This document shows, one piece after another, positions 11,173 to 23,275 of a DNA stretch of 64,000 nt. This DNA comes from Prorocentrum cordatum. Its lineage: Eukaryota; Sar; Dinophyceae; Prorocentrales; Prorocentraceae. The DNA lies in assembly GCA_963575745.1 (NCBI GenBank), contig CAUYUJ010016371.1:40001-104000 (forward strand), given 5' to 3'. The first letter of the stretch is position 1, and each line of letters begins with the position of its first letter. The position numbers were made by a program, and so were the translations under genes. The notes under the pieces were generated by a model, which did no database searches, was not told where the DNA came from, and was given only the letters and a program-made list of their open reading frames with translations.

Positions 11173-11559
11173 AGCCGTGCCAGAACGCTCGCGCGGACAA
11201 CGAGCCCGAGGGAGCGGCCAAGCTGGAGCCCAACTTGATCGGTTTCGGGAGGCCCGTCGGGCCCGCCGGGTGGACGTCGATCGGCCCAGTCGCCCTCGCT
11301 TTCGATGGGGGCGGCCCGCGGAGAGGAGCTCCGCTGCCGCATCTCAACAGGAGTTGGTTGGATCCGCCGCCACGCGGCGATGTCCAAACAACTCCCATCA
11401 AGCGGCTGAACCCTGGAGGGGGTGGAGGCGCGAGCCCCATGCCCTCGCACAGCCAGCCCTGCACGTTGCTCCGAGCCTTCGCGCGGATGAGTGACACGGC
11501 CTCGGCGTTCGAAATCCTCTGCTCGGGCTCGGAGGCGCGCTGAACGGGCGGGTCGTATA

Positions 11560-13147
11560 ATCCCCAAACTGTAGCATATGGATCAGGAGCGGGCGCGGAT
11601 CATCTGGCTCCCAGCCTCCGCCAGGAAGAGTATATTGTGGCTCCATAGCGCAACAGGTCGAGTAAGCCCCCCTAGAATCGCGTCGGAAGTGAAGTCACTG
11701 GACAGAAAAAAAAAAACATGCAGGGAGAAACAACTCAGTGTCCTTCCACTGAGCTCATTCCCCCCCCCCCCCCCCCTCCCCTCCACCACCATCACCCCCT
11801 GCTGCATTGTTTGTCTTCAATTGGCACCATCCTTCGCCAACGCTTGTCTGTCACTCACCTGCGCACCCGTCTTGATCACCTGATTCCCCCGTCTCCTCCT
11901 CCAAATATTTTGCCCTCCTCCACGGCCTCCTCATCTTCTCCATTTGCTTTCTTCATGCCCTCCCCCCGATGCAGCCCCACCCCGATTGCCATATCCCACC
12001 CCCCCCTCTCCTCGGCGCCCTTCCCCACCCGCTCTCCCTGCCACCCCCGCCATCCTCCATCCGCCGGATCCTTTTCCGCCTGGCCTATATCCGAACTTTT
12101 CTCCGCCCCTCGAACCTCTCGGTTTCCTGCCGCCGCCCCTCCTCCCCATTCGGGCACGCGAGCTCTTCCGCGAGCCCTCCGACAGAGGTTGACATCTTGC
12201 GCGACAGGCGTCGCGCTCGACCTCTCTTGACCTCTCGAAAACGAGAGGGCAATCACGCGAGAGGGCGAGCGTGATGCGCGTCGCGCGCGAGATCAACCTC
12301 TGCGCGCCCCTCGGCCACCGAGCGATGGATCGGAGCTGATCGCGAGCGGAGGCTGGCTGATGCACTTTGCTCCGATTGCTGGGGGATGCGTGGTGGAGTG
12401 AACAGGGTAGGCAACGACGCTGCGTAGAATGGGCGCGTTGGAGGAGAGACGGGAGATATAGGGGCAGGTGGGATATGCAGGAGGACGGACAGTTGCGTTT
12501 GCATTTGTGCATCATAATTGCATGGCGCACGCCGATGCATCCGCGATGCGGCTAAGGCCCATCCGACAGGTTCGCGCGTTTAGCACGTGCAATCGATACA
12601 TCGCCGAGGCCATCGCTATAATCATCATGGGTCGCGACATCAACTGAAACAGAAGGCGAGCAACCAGAAGCGAATGTATGCGTCGCAACATTTCTGCTGC
12701 ACAGAACTGAGCACTGGCGCCATTCGTGTTTGCACACAGACGGCATCGACACAATAATAAATTAAGCTCGTGCTCTCTCCATGAAATGACAGCTCGGCAA
12801 GCCGCGTGGCGTCAGTGTTACCCGGTTCCACCTCCATCAAGGCCGAGTTTGGCCTCTGGGAAAACATCTAGACACCCGATTGGACATTCAGGACTTCGAC
12901 GCGATTTCGACGCGTCGGTGTCGCGTCGAAATCACCCCCCGTGATGTACACCCAACGTGCAACCTGGCATTCGACGACGCCTCCCACACCCCACATCTAC
13001 CGAATCGACGTCCCTGATTCTCGCATACCGTGAAATAGGTTTCCCTGATCAGTCTCAAACGAGAGAGCACAGAGCATCATTACCTAAAACCAGCGATGAG
13101 GCATGGGTGGCATCGACATCCTTAAATTTAGAATGGACGGCGGTGGC
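11560..13147. other. No gene seen
   Basis: Contains a poly-C run (11761-11776), a pyrimidine-rich stretch to about 12130, and the motif TTCGACGCGATTTCGACGCG at about 12897, which recurs at 25805. ORFs of 60-200 codons on both strands have no coding character that I trust. Confidence 0.5.
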
Positions 13148-14555
13148 TTAATCAAGTAAGCACGGAACAGCCGATGCAACTTTGGACGGCTCAGACAAGC
13201 ACTGGTACACTGCTGCAGCCAGCGCGTGGCAAAACTCAATCGGGTAATTCTCGCTAGGACCCTGGCGGCTTTTCTTCCCTCCGACCCAACGGTCGTCCTT
13301 CCAGCCAGACTGGGTGCCGTCTTTGCGAAATGATTTTGTGCGACGGGCCTGGTCAACAGCGAGCTTGACTTTCGATGCACCGAGCCGCCGATCCGATGCC
13401 TGCTTGGTCCTCCTGATGCCAGCTGCGTCGCGCCAGTTGTTCCAGATCTGTACAGGCTTGGGCGACGGCGAGCCAAACGCTCCCAAAAAGGACACGATGG
13501 GAACCAAGCTGGCCACTTCAGCAGCGAACTTGAATTGCGGTGTGAGCACCAACGTAGAGGCACGGGGCTGTTCCACGCTGATAAAGATGCCCCTGATGAC
13601 GGCGACTGTCATCATGTAACAACTCCCCTCACCAGTTACACATCGAAACTAAACGCGCGATTGTCTGCCAACCGCATATTCGATGGACGGGCGGGAGGGT
13701 GGAGAGGGAAGGGGACGAGGCGAGAAGGGGATGTTGGCGGGAGTGGAGGGCAAGTTGAGATGCGGCTTCAAAGAGAGGGAGGGGAGGGTGCAGGCGGATG
13801 AGGGTAAGCAGAACGCTACAGTTGCCAGAGGTTGTCGAGCATATGCAGCACGGGTATGTCTTCTCTGGCGGCAGTCGTGCCCCCTCCTCCTCCGCATGCC
13901 TCCTTCTGATTCCTTTCATTCCTATCCAACGCGTAGCCCTGCGGTGGCGTGCACAGCGCATGCTCAACGTTCGCAATGAAAGATATCACTCCCCAGCCAC
14001 TCTTCACCCCCCTCCCACGTCAATATCATCACCCAGTTCAACCTCGGCAACGTCGTTGCGGCTGCTGCCCCCGTAGATGTCGACGGCGGGGTCACGGCAG
14101 GTGTGCTTCCGAGCTCCGATCCACCACGTCGAGCATTGGGGAGCGAAATGGATGGTGCCAGACGGGGCGACAGCCATCATGCAATACAGAGCGCAAATCG
14201 CTCCATGCAGCGTGCAGGCGTCCATGAACATTGGGCGGTCTGTTCGTTCGAATGTAGCCACGCGGTGACCGAGTGCGAACATCTGAGAAGCAAAACCGCC
14301 GCATCCTGAAAACATTTCGAACAGGGCAATCTCTCTCGTGACCGTGCTAGTAAGCAGCTCTACTTCTTTCACAAGCACGCCCATGATGAGAGCGCTGGGG
14401 GCGTGATGAAGAGCCAAGGGTACCCCCGATTGATGAAGCACGTCTCCTCGCTTCATCGCGTACTCTCGCCCAACATCAAGCACTGATTGGAACCTGGCTG
14501 TACCAAGTGCACACGACGCACATGTTGCAAGTATCAGTGCGGGTGTTGCAGTCAT
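13148..14555 (-). CDS. SAM-methyltransferase-fold protein, FSG...EQP family (C5-MTase-like)
   Basis: Two exons, 14043-14555 and 13148-13627, join in phase 0 (GAG|GTTGAA donor, GTGAG acceptor, 415 bp intron) to give 330 aa ending VASAVPCLLD. Residues 78-90 (LFEMFSGCGGFAS) match the SAM-binding motif I of cytosine-C5 methyltransferases; E103 in FERTD fits motif II; FAPQCSTW at 137-144 sits where motif IV (PPC) belongs; SVEQP at 188-192 sits where motif VI (ENV) belongs; LGAFGSPSPKP follows. The family is common in dinoflagellates and its function is unsettled. The usual Pro-Cys dyad is Pro-Gln-Cys here, so methyl transfer is doubtful. The first ATG overlaps the stop of the transposase as ATGA, and the frame is open further upstream, so the true start or an upstream splice is uncertain. 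Confidence 0.65.
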
Positions 14556-17500
14556 ATGCCTGATATGATGGACAGACTGCCAGCTGGAGATGCATGCATG
14601 TGCGGATTCACCTCCAATCGGCTCTGCAGCTCGAGCAACGCAAACGCGCGGCGGTTGTACGTAGCACGGTGGGCATACACCGCGATGTCTCTGAGCAAGA
14701 TACCCAGCGTCTCATCTAGAAAATTACTGTAATTCTGTGGAGACCCGTGTGTTCGGATCCTCATGGGTCGGAAGAAATTAATTTATTGTCTGTAGTTTCT
14801 TGGCACTTCCAGCCGTGGCAACGAAGCGTCACAAGAGACCGTGGGCATCGCGACGTCACGTTGGCCGTGCGAGGCGCCTCGGAAGTTTTGTTTTGCATTT
14901 CACAATGGGCAGCCCCTCTCAATTCTTGACGATTCGCGTATCCCCACCAACCCATCCAGAAACGATTCGCAGGGGAGTCGGTGAATCAGGGGCGGCAGGA
15001 CGCATGCAATCGTGCCGCCGTCTTCGGGAAAACAAGGACCACCACGCGCTTCCAGCATTGAAGTTTAAGATGGAAACCAGTGCTAGCCACGATGGTGATT
15101 CGATGAGGGGTGAGGGGTGTTTCGATAACTCGTAATGGCTGTTGCATCGATTTGTATCTTAAGTTCGCGTGCGTGTCGAAATCGTTAAAAAAGATGGGGG
15201 ACGACCATAAGCTCATCAGCCCAACCATAATTGATTGCCAGCTTTATTGAGGCCTATTGGAGGCTATCTTAAGCTATGCTCGGCTAGAGGTTGTCGGAGG
15301 CTATCTGGAGCAATGCTCGGCATCTTGGGTCATCGTGAGGCTGCATTCAGGCCTCTCGGAGGTCTGTCGGAGACTATATTGAGCCATGCTTGGCCATCTT
15401 AGGCCAGTTTGAAGGCCATCTTGGGCTATCTAGCGCTCTCTTGGAGCATCTTGGGCCAAAAAGAGCGGGGCGGAGGGTCTTTTGGGAGAGGCTGAGAGGC
15501 CTCTTGGGGCAATCTTGGGCCCCATGGCTCAAAAAGAGGAGGTTCCTTGATTAGCATCGCCCCCTCCAACGGCGTCTTGGGGTAGTCTTGGAGCGATCAT
15601 GGGCGCCTCTTGGGCGATTTTGGAGCCGTCTTGGGCATTCTTGGGCCCATCTTGGGGCCCTGTTGGGCCATCATGGTGCCATCTTGAGGCTTCCAGAGCC
15701 CATCGGAAGCGAAAAGGCGAGAATGCCTGAAACATTGATTGGTCCTAGGCTTTTGAGGGATTGGGGCATGCTGGAGGGTGCCGTTGAAGGCTCGAAAGGC
15801 ACTTGGATCCGTCGTGGGGCAGCCTTGAGGCCTCTTGGATGTGTGTCGGAGGCTATCTTGAGCCTTCTTGGGCTATCATGGGCCATCTTGGAGGCCATCG
15901 TGCGCTCTCTGAGGCCCCCTTTGAGCCATCTTGGGCCAAACAGGACCCTCGAACCCCTCGGTCCCCCGCCGTCCAAACGCAAGGAGGGGGGGGGTATATC
16001 AGGGAGGTGGGAAACTGAAACGCTCTAGACCACCTCCGCCCAGAGGGCTGGTGGGAGTCGATGCCCCCTGCCGCTGTCGTCCCGGCTGCGCCGCCTACGT
16101 AGTCGAGATCGGTGGGGGGGAGTGGAACGGGCGGGGCGGAAGGGGGAGAGTTAGTTCAGCAGAGAGGGGGGGGGGCTTCAAGAGCTGGCAGGAGGTGACT
16201 GTAGCAGAGCGGGAATTCCTGAGAGCGCGGATGGGGGAATGTATGAGAAAGCGAGGCAGGGGGAGGAGGAGCCGCAGGATGAGGAAGGATGGTAGCGACG
16301 CCACAGCCCTGTGCCCCCCGCGACCCGCGCAGAGCGGCGACGACTCCGACAACTTCGAGCTGCGACTTCGGCGTCGGCCGCCGAGGACAGCGGGCTGGGG
16401 TGCTGCCGTGAAAGGGGGTGGTGGTGGTGGTTTGACCCGACTGTCCTGTCTGTCAGGTGCGAAAAAGCGTGATGCTTCGGGACAAACGCAATTCCACACA
16501 ACCTGCACGAAGTAAGGTGCATCTGAGTCGCCACTTTCATATCTATGTACTGCTCATTTGTTGGGATGACATCGATCTCCCGCATCGCGCACATGTACCG
16601 CGCCAATGACTGGCCTGCTACAATTAGGGGCATCCCAAACCTGTTTATGCCGCCGTGCTTCAAAAGTAACTCTACGACAAAGTTGATCAACATGCCCGCC
16701 TCCGCGGCTTTGAGCGACATGTGCCCCCCGTCGTGGTCTGGCTGTATTTGGCTGTACCCCTTTCGGTCCCCCAGCATTTTTGGTGTGATGGTTCTTAGGT
16801 TGCAGCTGATGGAAAACGTGTTTTCGGCAGACCAAGCCCTGAGCTCATTACTGATGTGTTGACAGCCATTCTGCACGAGAGTTTCGATGGTCCCCGTATC
16901 CCCCCAGGGGTTATGTAAGATGCAGCGCCACAACCCAGCACTCACGAAACGCGGGCACGGTCCCAAGTACAGCGTGTGCAAACTGTCGATCGCCAAGGTC
17001 CGCGGCGGAGACGCGTGTAAAACGTCGGAGCAGAATAATGGACACCTGGGCTAAACTTTGTTTTTTTGCATTGGAATCTGCAATTCCACGACGACGACAC
17101 GTTCCCACCTATATCGCCCCCCCCCGCCTGTCCACCATCTAAATCACCCACCCGCCACCTCCCTCCCCCTCCACGCACGTAAACACAAGCAAAACGGGGT
17201 CCTGTGAGTGACGCAGTCGGTCGGCAAGCCCCTTCAGAATAACCAGGCCTCCAGAGGACCACCGTGGCTGGAAGTTCAATCGATGCTAATCCAGCAGGGT
17301 CGATTAAGTGTTCTGACGATTCTAATCGACCCCCAACTTGCAGAGCCACACCGTTGACGACAACGGGTCGTACAATTGTGCGACCGCGCCCCTTATCCAT
17401 CTTAAGAACAGCAATGCAGTTGACCAGGGCGCGCCGATCGTCTTCGTCTCGAATACGCACTGTATGTTCACATGATTGACACACGTGCTCGTATTGCTCG

Positions 17501-18519
17501 TGCTCTCTGAGGATCCATGGGGGACCATTTGGCTCAGCGAGGTCATCGTAAAACGAATGCATCCCGGAAGACACGCACTCGCAAAAAGGGCAAGGACAGT
17601 AGTATGTACTGTACGGGGCCAAGCCGAGGGTCTTCGCATGCTCCATCATGTCCCCTTTGATCCAGATCAAAACAGATTTCGTGGCAAACCGTTTGCATTC
17701 TGCATACTCTGACCCCTCCTCCCAAGCAGACCCATCGCGCCGAAACTGCGGAGTCTCTCCGCGCACCATTGCGCGGATCATCCACGTCAAAGCGAGCAAC
17801 AACGGGTATATCGAATCCCAACCACGGCAGCGACACGCGCATTCATCCGAATGCCTTAAAGACGATAAAAGGTGCCGCCTTCCAAACAAGAGGTTGACCA
17901 ACCATATCCCCGTAACCGTGTCGCTTCGACCGGCTGCCTGGGAGATGTATCGAATTCCGTCCATATACAAGCCGATAGGACGGGGACGTTGCTCACGATT
18001 TGCTTCTGCAGTCACAACCAGGGGGTGTTCCTTGTAGGCTGGGACATCTAGGATACACGTATTTCTCTCGCTCGGGTCCTTCGCAAGTGTTTCAGCGATC
18101 GTGTGATTGTTTTCGTACTCTTCATCGATGCACTGCCATGCGTACTTCATCGGGATGCCCGTCGTCGATCGGATCGAGCTGTAGAACAAGTTAACTGGTA
18201 CCCGAATATCGTAGAGCGGGCCAGGGGATGGTAAGATCGAGTCGAGGTGTCGCTGATAGTGGCCTGAAAACTTGCCAGGCTCGCACGCATACATATCGAA
18301 GGCAGCACCTTTCACACCAGCCACAACGCAGTAGTGGCACGCAACGCAGAACTGCTGCGCAGTGATTTTGCACGAGGCATACCACGTCAACAGCAATAGC
18401 ATCAACTGTGCTCCTCCCTCACGATGTGTAGCACTCGCAGCGCCAGTCCATCTCCGCGGCCCCCGAGGCCCTGGCTGGGCCTTGCTCACCTTTCCCCGAA
18501 CTCGTCTCTTCGGAGGCAT
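14552..18519 (-). CDS. Tnp2/CACTA-like DDE transposase, three exons, intact
   Basis: Exons 17191-18519, 16446-17050 and 14552-14759 join in phase to 713 aa with no internal stop. Landmarks: YMDGIRY (D187), a Cys-rich CRCRGW segment, KGDMMEHAKTLGL (D290), CPCPFC (308-313) and, at the start of exon 2, AIDSLHTLYLG. These match, in order, the DG(I/V), GD...LG...CxxC and D-M-H-x-L-x-LG landmarks of Tnp2-type transposases, so it probably cuts and joins DNA. Exon 3 carries GSPQNYSNFLDETLG. Phase requires a GC donor (GCTTGT) for intron 1 and a GA donor (GACAGT) for intron 2. The ATG at 18519 starts MPPKRRVRGK; an in-frame GTG three codons earlier is less likely. Intron 2 holds an inserted 1.1 kb element. 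Assignment to the superfamily is from motifs only; the catalytic third acid is not identified. Confidence 0.65.
14925..16065 (-). mobile_element. 1.1 kb CCAAGATGGCC-rich element, reverse copy
   Basis: Read on the - strand it matches 19990-21140 end to end: TCTAGACCACC near one terminus, the CCTCGAACCCCTCGGTC segment, the run of GGCCATCTTGGGC phrases, and the TTTCTGGATGGG / GATACGCGAATCG terminus at 14930-14975. It lies wholly inside intron 2 of the transposase gene. No coding sequence. Confidence 0.7.
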
Positions 18520-19490
18520 GACCCCCACGAAAATCAGCTCGAGCGGAGATGGCTGCGTTGATGAGATTACTGTTGGCGATCAATGGTAGAGAACGTGACA
18601 CGTCGACTGTTGGGTAGTCGCAAGTGGTGGCAGCGGAATGAGGGTGCACCGCTCGAGGGCCCCCATGGAGCTGTCATTGTGATATGAGGCGCCTTGTGCA
18701 TTGACCCCACCTTCCGCGCGCCACCTATACGGTTACCCAAGTGTGATTGACGCACGAGTCCACCGTTCTGCTCGTCACGCAGAGACCAGCTCTGCACCCC
18801 AAGTAAGACCCCTACGGTGAGTGGTCTGCAGCACCGTGTGCCACCACGGTTGCACTGATCGAGCACGCGCGCGCTGCACTGCCTGTGCAGCAGCAGACTG
18901 AAGGAGTGAGCCGGATGAGAGAGTTGAGGGACTCCGAACAGGTTGACAGGGGTGGGAGATGGGCAGGGAGGTGGCAGGAACGCTCGGAATGCACTAGCGA
19001 CGCGTACATTGGACACCTGAACGACGGAGGGCACATGGAGAATGCAAAACTAGTGATGGAGGCTGTAAATGAGGGAAGGAGGGTACATGCGAGACGAGTG
19101 CAATTACGACTGGCTGAAAAACACGATTGCTCATGCCCTCTACATGTCTGTCTGTCTTTTTTTTGTCTTTCTGTATTTCTGTTTGGTTGTGTGGCTGTGC
19201 GTTTGTCTGTGCGGCTGTCACAGACATATACACAATGTATATGTCTGTCTCTGCCGTTATCTGTCTCTATCTCTCTCTCTCTGTATGTCTCTCTCTCCCG
19301 CTCTCCCAATATATCCACTACCCCCACGGGATGCATAAATGCTGAGCTGGGATCGAGAGGGTGGAGACTGGGCAGTGAGCGCGCAACTGGGCACCAGAAG
19401 GCCTCCGATGCTTCAAACATTCGCATCGCCACCACTGACGCACGAAATCTGGTTGAAATTGTGAAAATCACGCAGATTCGCAAATCCTGG
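18520..19490. other. Upstream of the transposase; no gene seen
   Basis: No promoter motif is recognisable. 19150-19310 is rich in CTGTCTGT and CTCTCTCT. ORFs on both strands look like chance frames. Confidence 0.4.
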
Positions 19491-19501
19491 ATTTAGACGG
19501 C

Positions 19502-19636
19502 AATTTAGATGCGTCGATGTCGCGTCGAAGGGGGGGTTAGACGGTAGGTTAGACGGTAGGTTAGACGGTAGGTTAGACGGTAGGTTAGACGGTAGGTTAG
19601 ACGGCACGTTCGACGCGACGAAGGCGCATCTAAATT
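19502..19636. mobile_element. Fold-back element with a 12 bp tandem repeat in its loop
   Basis: Arms 19502-19529 (AATTTAGATGCGTCGATGTC...) and 19609-19636 are inverse complements over 28 bp with about two mismatches. Between them GGTTAGACGGTA is repeated six times head to tail. The - strand reading of the loop, PSNL repeated, is not taken as coding. Confidence 0.75.
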
Positions 19637-19667
19637 GAATAGTTTGACCAAAATCTTGGATGTTTTT

Positions 19668-19684
19668 TATATATATATATGTAT
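19668..19684. repeat. Short (TA)n tract
   Basis: TATATATATATATG within an AT-rich stretch between the fold-back element and the 1.1 kb element. Confidence 0.7.
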
Positions 19685-19989
19685 AAAAAAAACGTCACAT
19701 CTTGGGGAAAACAGGCAGATCGCCACATGTTTGGTCCCATGGGTGTCGAACGACGTGGCATCCATCAAACAGAAAGTGATTTGCGAATCTCGCCAGCAAT
19801 CAGCATGAGACCTACTCGCTCTTGTCGTTATCCTCCTTCACCTTCTCGTAGCCCAGGAGGATGCGCGCGTCCCTCTGGACATCCTCTCGGTGGAGAGAAG
19901 GGAAAATGGATAGGTAGTCCGCCCCTGTACATCCACAACAACACAACCCCCTCCCCCCCCAAATCCCCCGTCTCCTTGCCGCCATTCCA

Positions 19990-21140
19990 CCCCGCCAGTC
20001 CAACCAGCTTTCTGGGGGGGGGGTGGTCTAGAACGTTTTCGTTTCCAACGTCCCTGGCATACCCCCCCATCCCCCCTTGGGTATGGGCGGCGGGAGACCG
20101 AGGGGTTCGAGGGTCACGTTTGGCCCAAGATGGCTCCAAGAGGGCATCAGAGAGCGCAAGATGGCCTCCAAGATAGCACGCTATAGCTCAAGATGGCCCA
20201 AGATCGCCTCCGACACCCATCCAAGATGCATCACGGCTGCCCCAAGACAGATCCAAGTGTTTTTCGAGTTTTCAACGGCACCCGCCAAGATGCCAAATAT
20301 TTCAAGCGCCGATGTGAAATCACTATGCCAGGCATTCTCGCGTTTTCACGTCCGATGGGTTTTGGAAGCCCCAAGGTGGCACCATGATGGCCCAAAAGGG
20401 CACCACGAGGGGCCCAAGAAGGCCCAAGACGGCTCCAAGATCGCCCACGAGGCGCCCAAGAGCGCTCCAAGACGGCCCCAAGACGCCGTTTGAGAGCCTC
20501 CAAGGGGGCTGTTCTAATTAAGGAATATATTATCGTTGAGTCATGTGGCCCAAGATGGCCCCAAGGTGCCTCCCTGCCTCTCCCAAAGACCCTACACCCC
20601 GCCCTTTTTGGCCCGATATGGCTACACGAGAGCCCTAGATAGCCCAAGATGGCCTTCAAAACGGCCTAAGATAGGCAATCATGGCTCAAAATAGCCTCCG
20701 ACATACCTCCAAGAGGCCTCAAGACAGCCTCACGATGACCCAATATACCCGAGCATTGCTCCATATAGCATCCGACAGCCACTAGCTCAAGATAGCCTCC
20801 AAGAGGTCTCAAGAACATTGACAAACCATTAGAGCTGATGGGCGTGTGGATTTCCCAGATCTTTTTGAACAGTTTCGAAACTCACGCGAGTTTACTATAC
20901 AAATCAGTGCAACAACCATTACGAGTCATCGAACCACCCCTCACCCCTCATCGAAACACCATCGTAGCCTGCACTGATTTCCATATTAAACTTCAATGCG
21001 GTAAGCTCTTTGCGATCCCTGTTTTCCCGAAGACGGCTGCGCAACTGCATGCGTCCTGTCTCCCCTGATTCACCGACTCCCCTGCTGATCGTTTCTGGAT
21101 GGGCTGATGGGGATACGCTAAGCGTCAAGAATTCATTCCC
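19990..21140 (+). mobile_element. 1.1 kb CCAAGATGGCC-rich element, forward copy
   Basis: Inverted partner of 14925-16065. The body is a degenerate array of phrases such as GGCCCAAGATGGCTCCAAGA, followed by TCTCGCGTTTTCACGTCCGA-type sequence and a terminus with TTTCTGGATGGGCTGATGGG then GATACGCTAAGCGTCAAGAA. The two copies together bracket transposase exons 1 and 2. Confidence 0.7.
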
Positions 21141-21264
21141 AAATCCAACGCTTCACCAGAAACGACGTTTCCCTCGATTGATATGTTACTTCACACCATT
21201 TTGAGGCGAATCAAGCCGCGGCGACGAAGGTCATCATCCTCTCGAGTCCACTGAACTATCTGAA

Positions 21265-23238
21265 TCACTCCCTCGAGAAGAGAAGGTCCTTGAGGAATGG
21301 CACCAGCTTGCGCAGATCCTCCACGCACTTCGTGAAGTCATCAACCCCCTTCGATCGCCTCACCTTCGCGAGATCGTCGGACAGGAGATCCTGCACGTTC
21401 GTGGTGCTCAGGACGACGGTGATGTTGTCCATCGCCTGGCGAGCCGGAGGTGCGGTGAGCGGCGCTACGTTGCTGCCGTCGCTGCTGTCGCTGATATTGC
21501 CGCGGTTTCTGATGTTGCTGTTGTTGCAGTTGCAGTTTGGGCACCTGGCGATGTTCATGATCACCGCTTGCATCATCCTCATACTGCTGTTGCTAGCGTC
21601 TTTGCATGATGTTGTTGTTGCTGTTGTTACTGACGACGTTGCACACCCCACATGTCCTCCTGATCATATCCCCCTCCTCTGCTTTGGTGACCCTCCTTTT
21701 CCTCCTCCCCATCCTTTTTCCTCCTAGTTGCCGTTCGTCGTCGTAACATGCCCATGGCCTTCCGTACCTCCTGGACTTCCTTGATGTCCCTCGCGAAGCT
21801 CCACGACGGATCAGCGGTGACCGCATCCTGGATCGTCTGCCCAGTCGATATCACAGAGCTGTACAGCAGCACGTTCATTTTCGCCTCCTTCATGATGCTC
21901 TTCACGTCGTCGCCAAGGTCAGTGGCCGCTGCATCGCCTCCGCAGCCTCCGCCGCCACTGCCTGCTGCCTGGCTGCCCGCGCCGCCCCCCCTGCGCTTTC
22001 TGCCAGCAGTACCCTCCTCAGCCTTGCGCTTGGCCTCCTCCTCAGCCTTGCGCTTGGCCTCGTCCTCAGCCTTGCGCTTGGGCTGCGCCTCAGCCTTGCG
22101 CTCGGCCTGCGCCCCCTCGCCAGCGCGCGCCTCGGCCTGCTCGGCTGGGCGCAGCGCGGCCGCCTCCTCAGCCTTGCGCTGATCAGCTCCAGCTAAGATC
22201 TCCTCGTTCCCCCTCGACTTGTCGGTCATGATCATTGCTGCATTTGCTGGGCTGCACTGCTGCTTCTGCTGCTGCTGCTGCACTGCTGCTGCTGCCGCGG
22301 AGCCTGGCTGCCCTGCTGCGGAGCTGGCCACCCCGATGGCCTCGTACGGGAGAGTGTCCTCGTCGCCAGCGGCGCTGCTCGGCTGGCCCTCTGCGGTCGG
22401 TGCCCGGATCATCTTGCCGTGCCACTTCTCGTGGGTCTCCCAGGCCTGCTCGAACTCCTCTTCGATGCTTTCCGTTCCGTACAAGCAACGGTAGACCTCT
22501 GTCATGCTGTGCCATTTGATCCACGGGTAGCCCATGCGCACGCACTCGCTGAAGTACTTCACTGCCTGGGCCCAACCTGCTTGTCCCCCTCCTTCCTTGT
22601 GCGCCACTCGGCCGAGTGGCATGTATGTGGCCTTCTTCAAAAGCCTCTTCCTCTCGGAGACCTTCTTGACAGTGACGTGCTGATACTCTGCCCACTTCTC
22701 CTGCGCCCACTTCTTGCGGAACTCGGCCCGCTCGTCGTCGTCCTTGCAGGCGTCGTAGTCGACTTTCAGCCTGCAAGGTTCTCCGTTCTTGTCAACTTTG
22801 CTGACAGCTCGGGCCCACCTGCCTCCTACGGGGCCCCCCCTCGTCGCCGCAGTCCCCACTGCGAACCCCTGGTTCTTGATTTTCTCCCAGAAGGACTTCT
22901 CCTGCAAATCCTTCTCCAGCTTGGCGTCTGACTTTGGCTGCGAATCAGCAGCGTCCTCGTCATCGCTCTCGTCAGCCGCATCTGGGATCATGCCGTCCTT
23001 CCTCTGCAGCTCCCTCATGTGCTTCACGCTCGCGTCCTCCACCATGCAACGCATCAGCTTCTGGATCTCCAGCGGCTGCGGGTCCGCGCCCATCTTCTCG
23101 ACCACCTGCTCCACAGTCAACTGCAACCTCGCCACCTCGCTCACGTGGTGCCTTGCTGAGTTATCACAAACTCTCCACCTCCTGCTCATCTCTCTATCTT
23201 CCTTTCTCTCTCTCTCTCTCTCTCTCTGTCTCCGTTTT

Positions 23239-23275
<37 letters not shown>

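Noticed and set aside
13649-14007. Small - strand ORFs between the two methyltransferase exons
   Set aside because: They lie in the inferred intron and have no family character.
18885-19496. 203-codon + strand ORF upstream of the transposase
   Set aside because: Composition is chance-like and includes CTGTCT/CTCTCT repeat translation.
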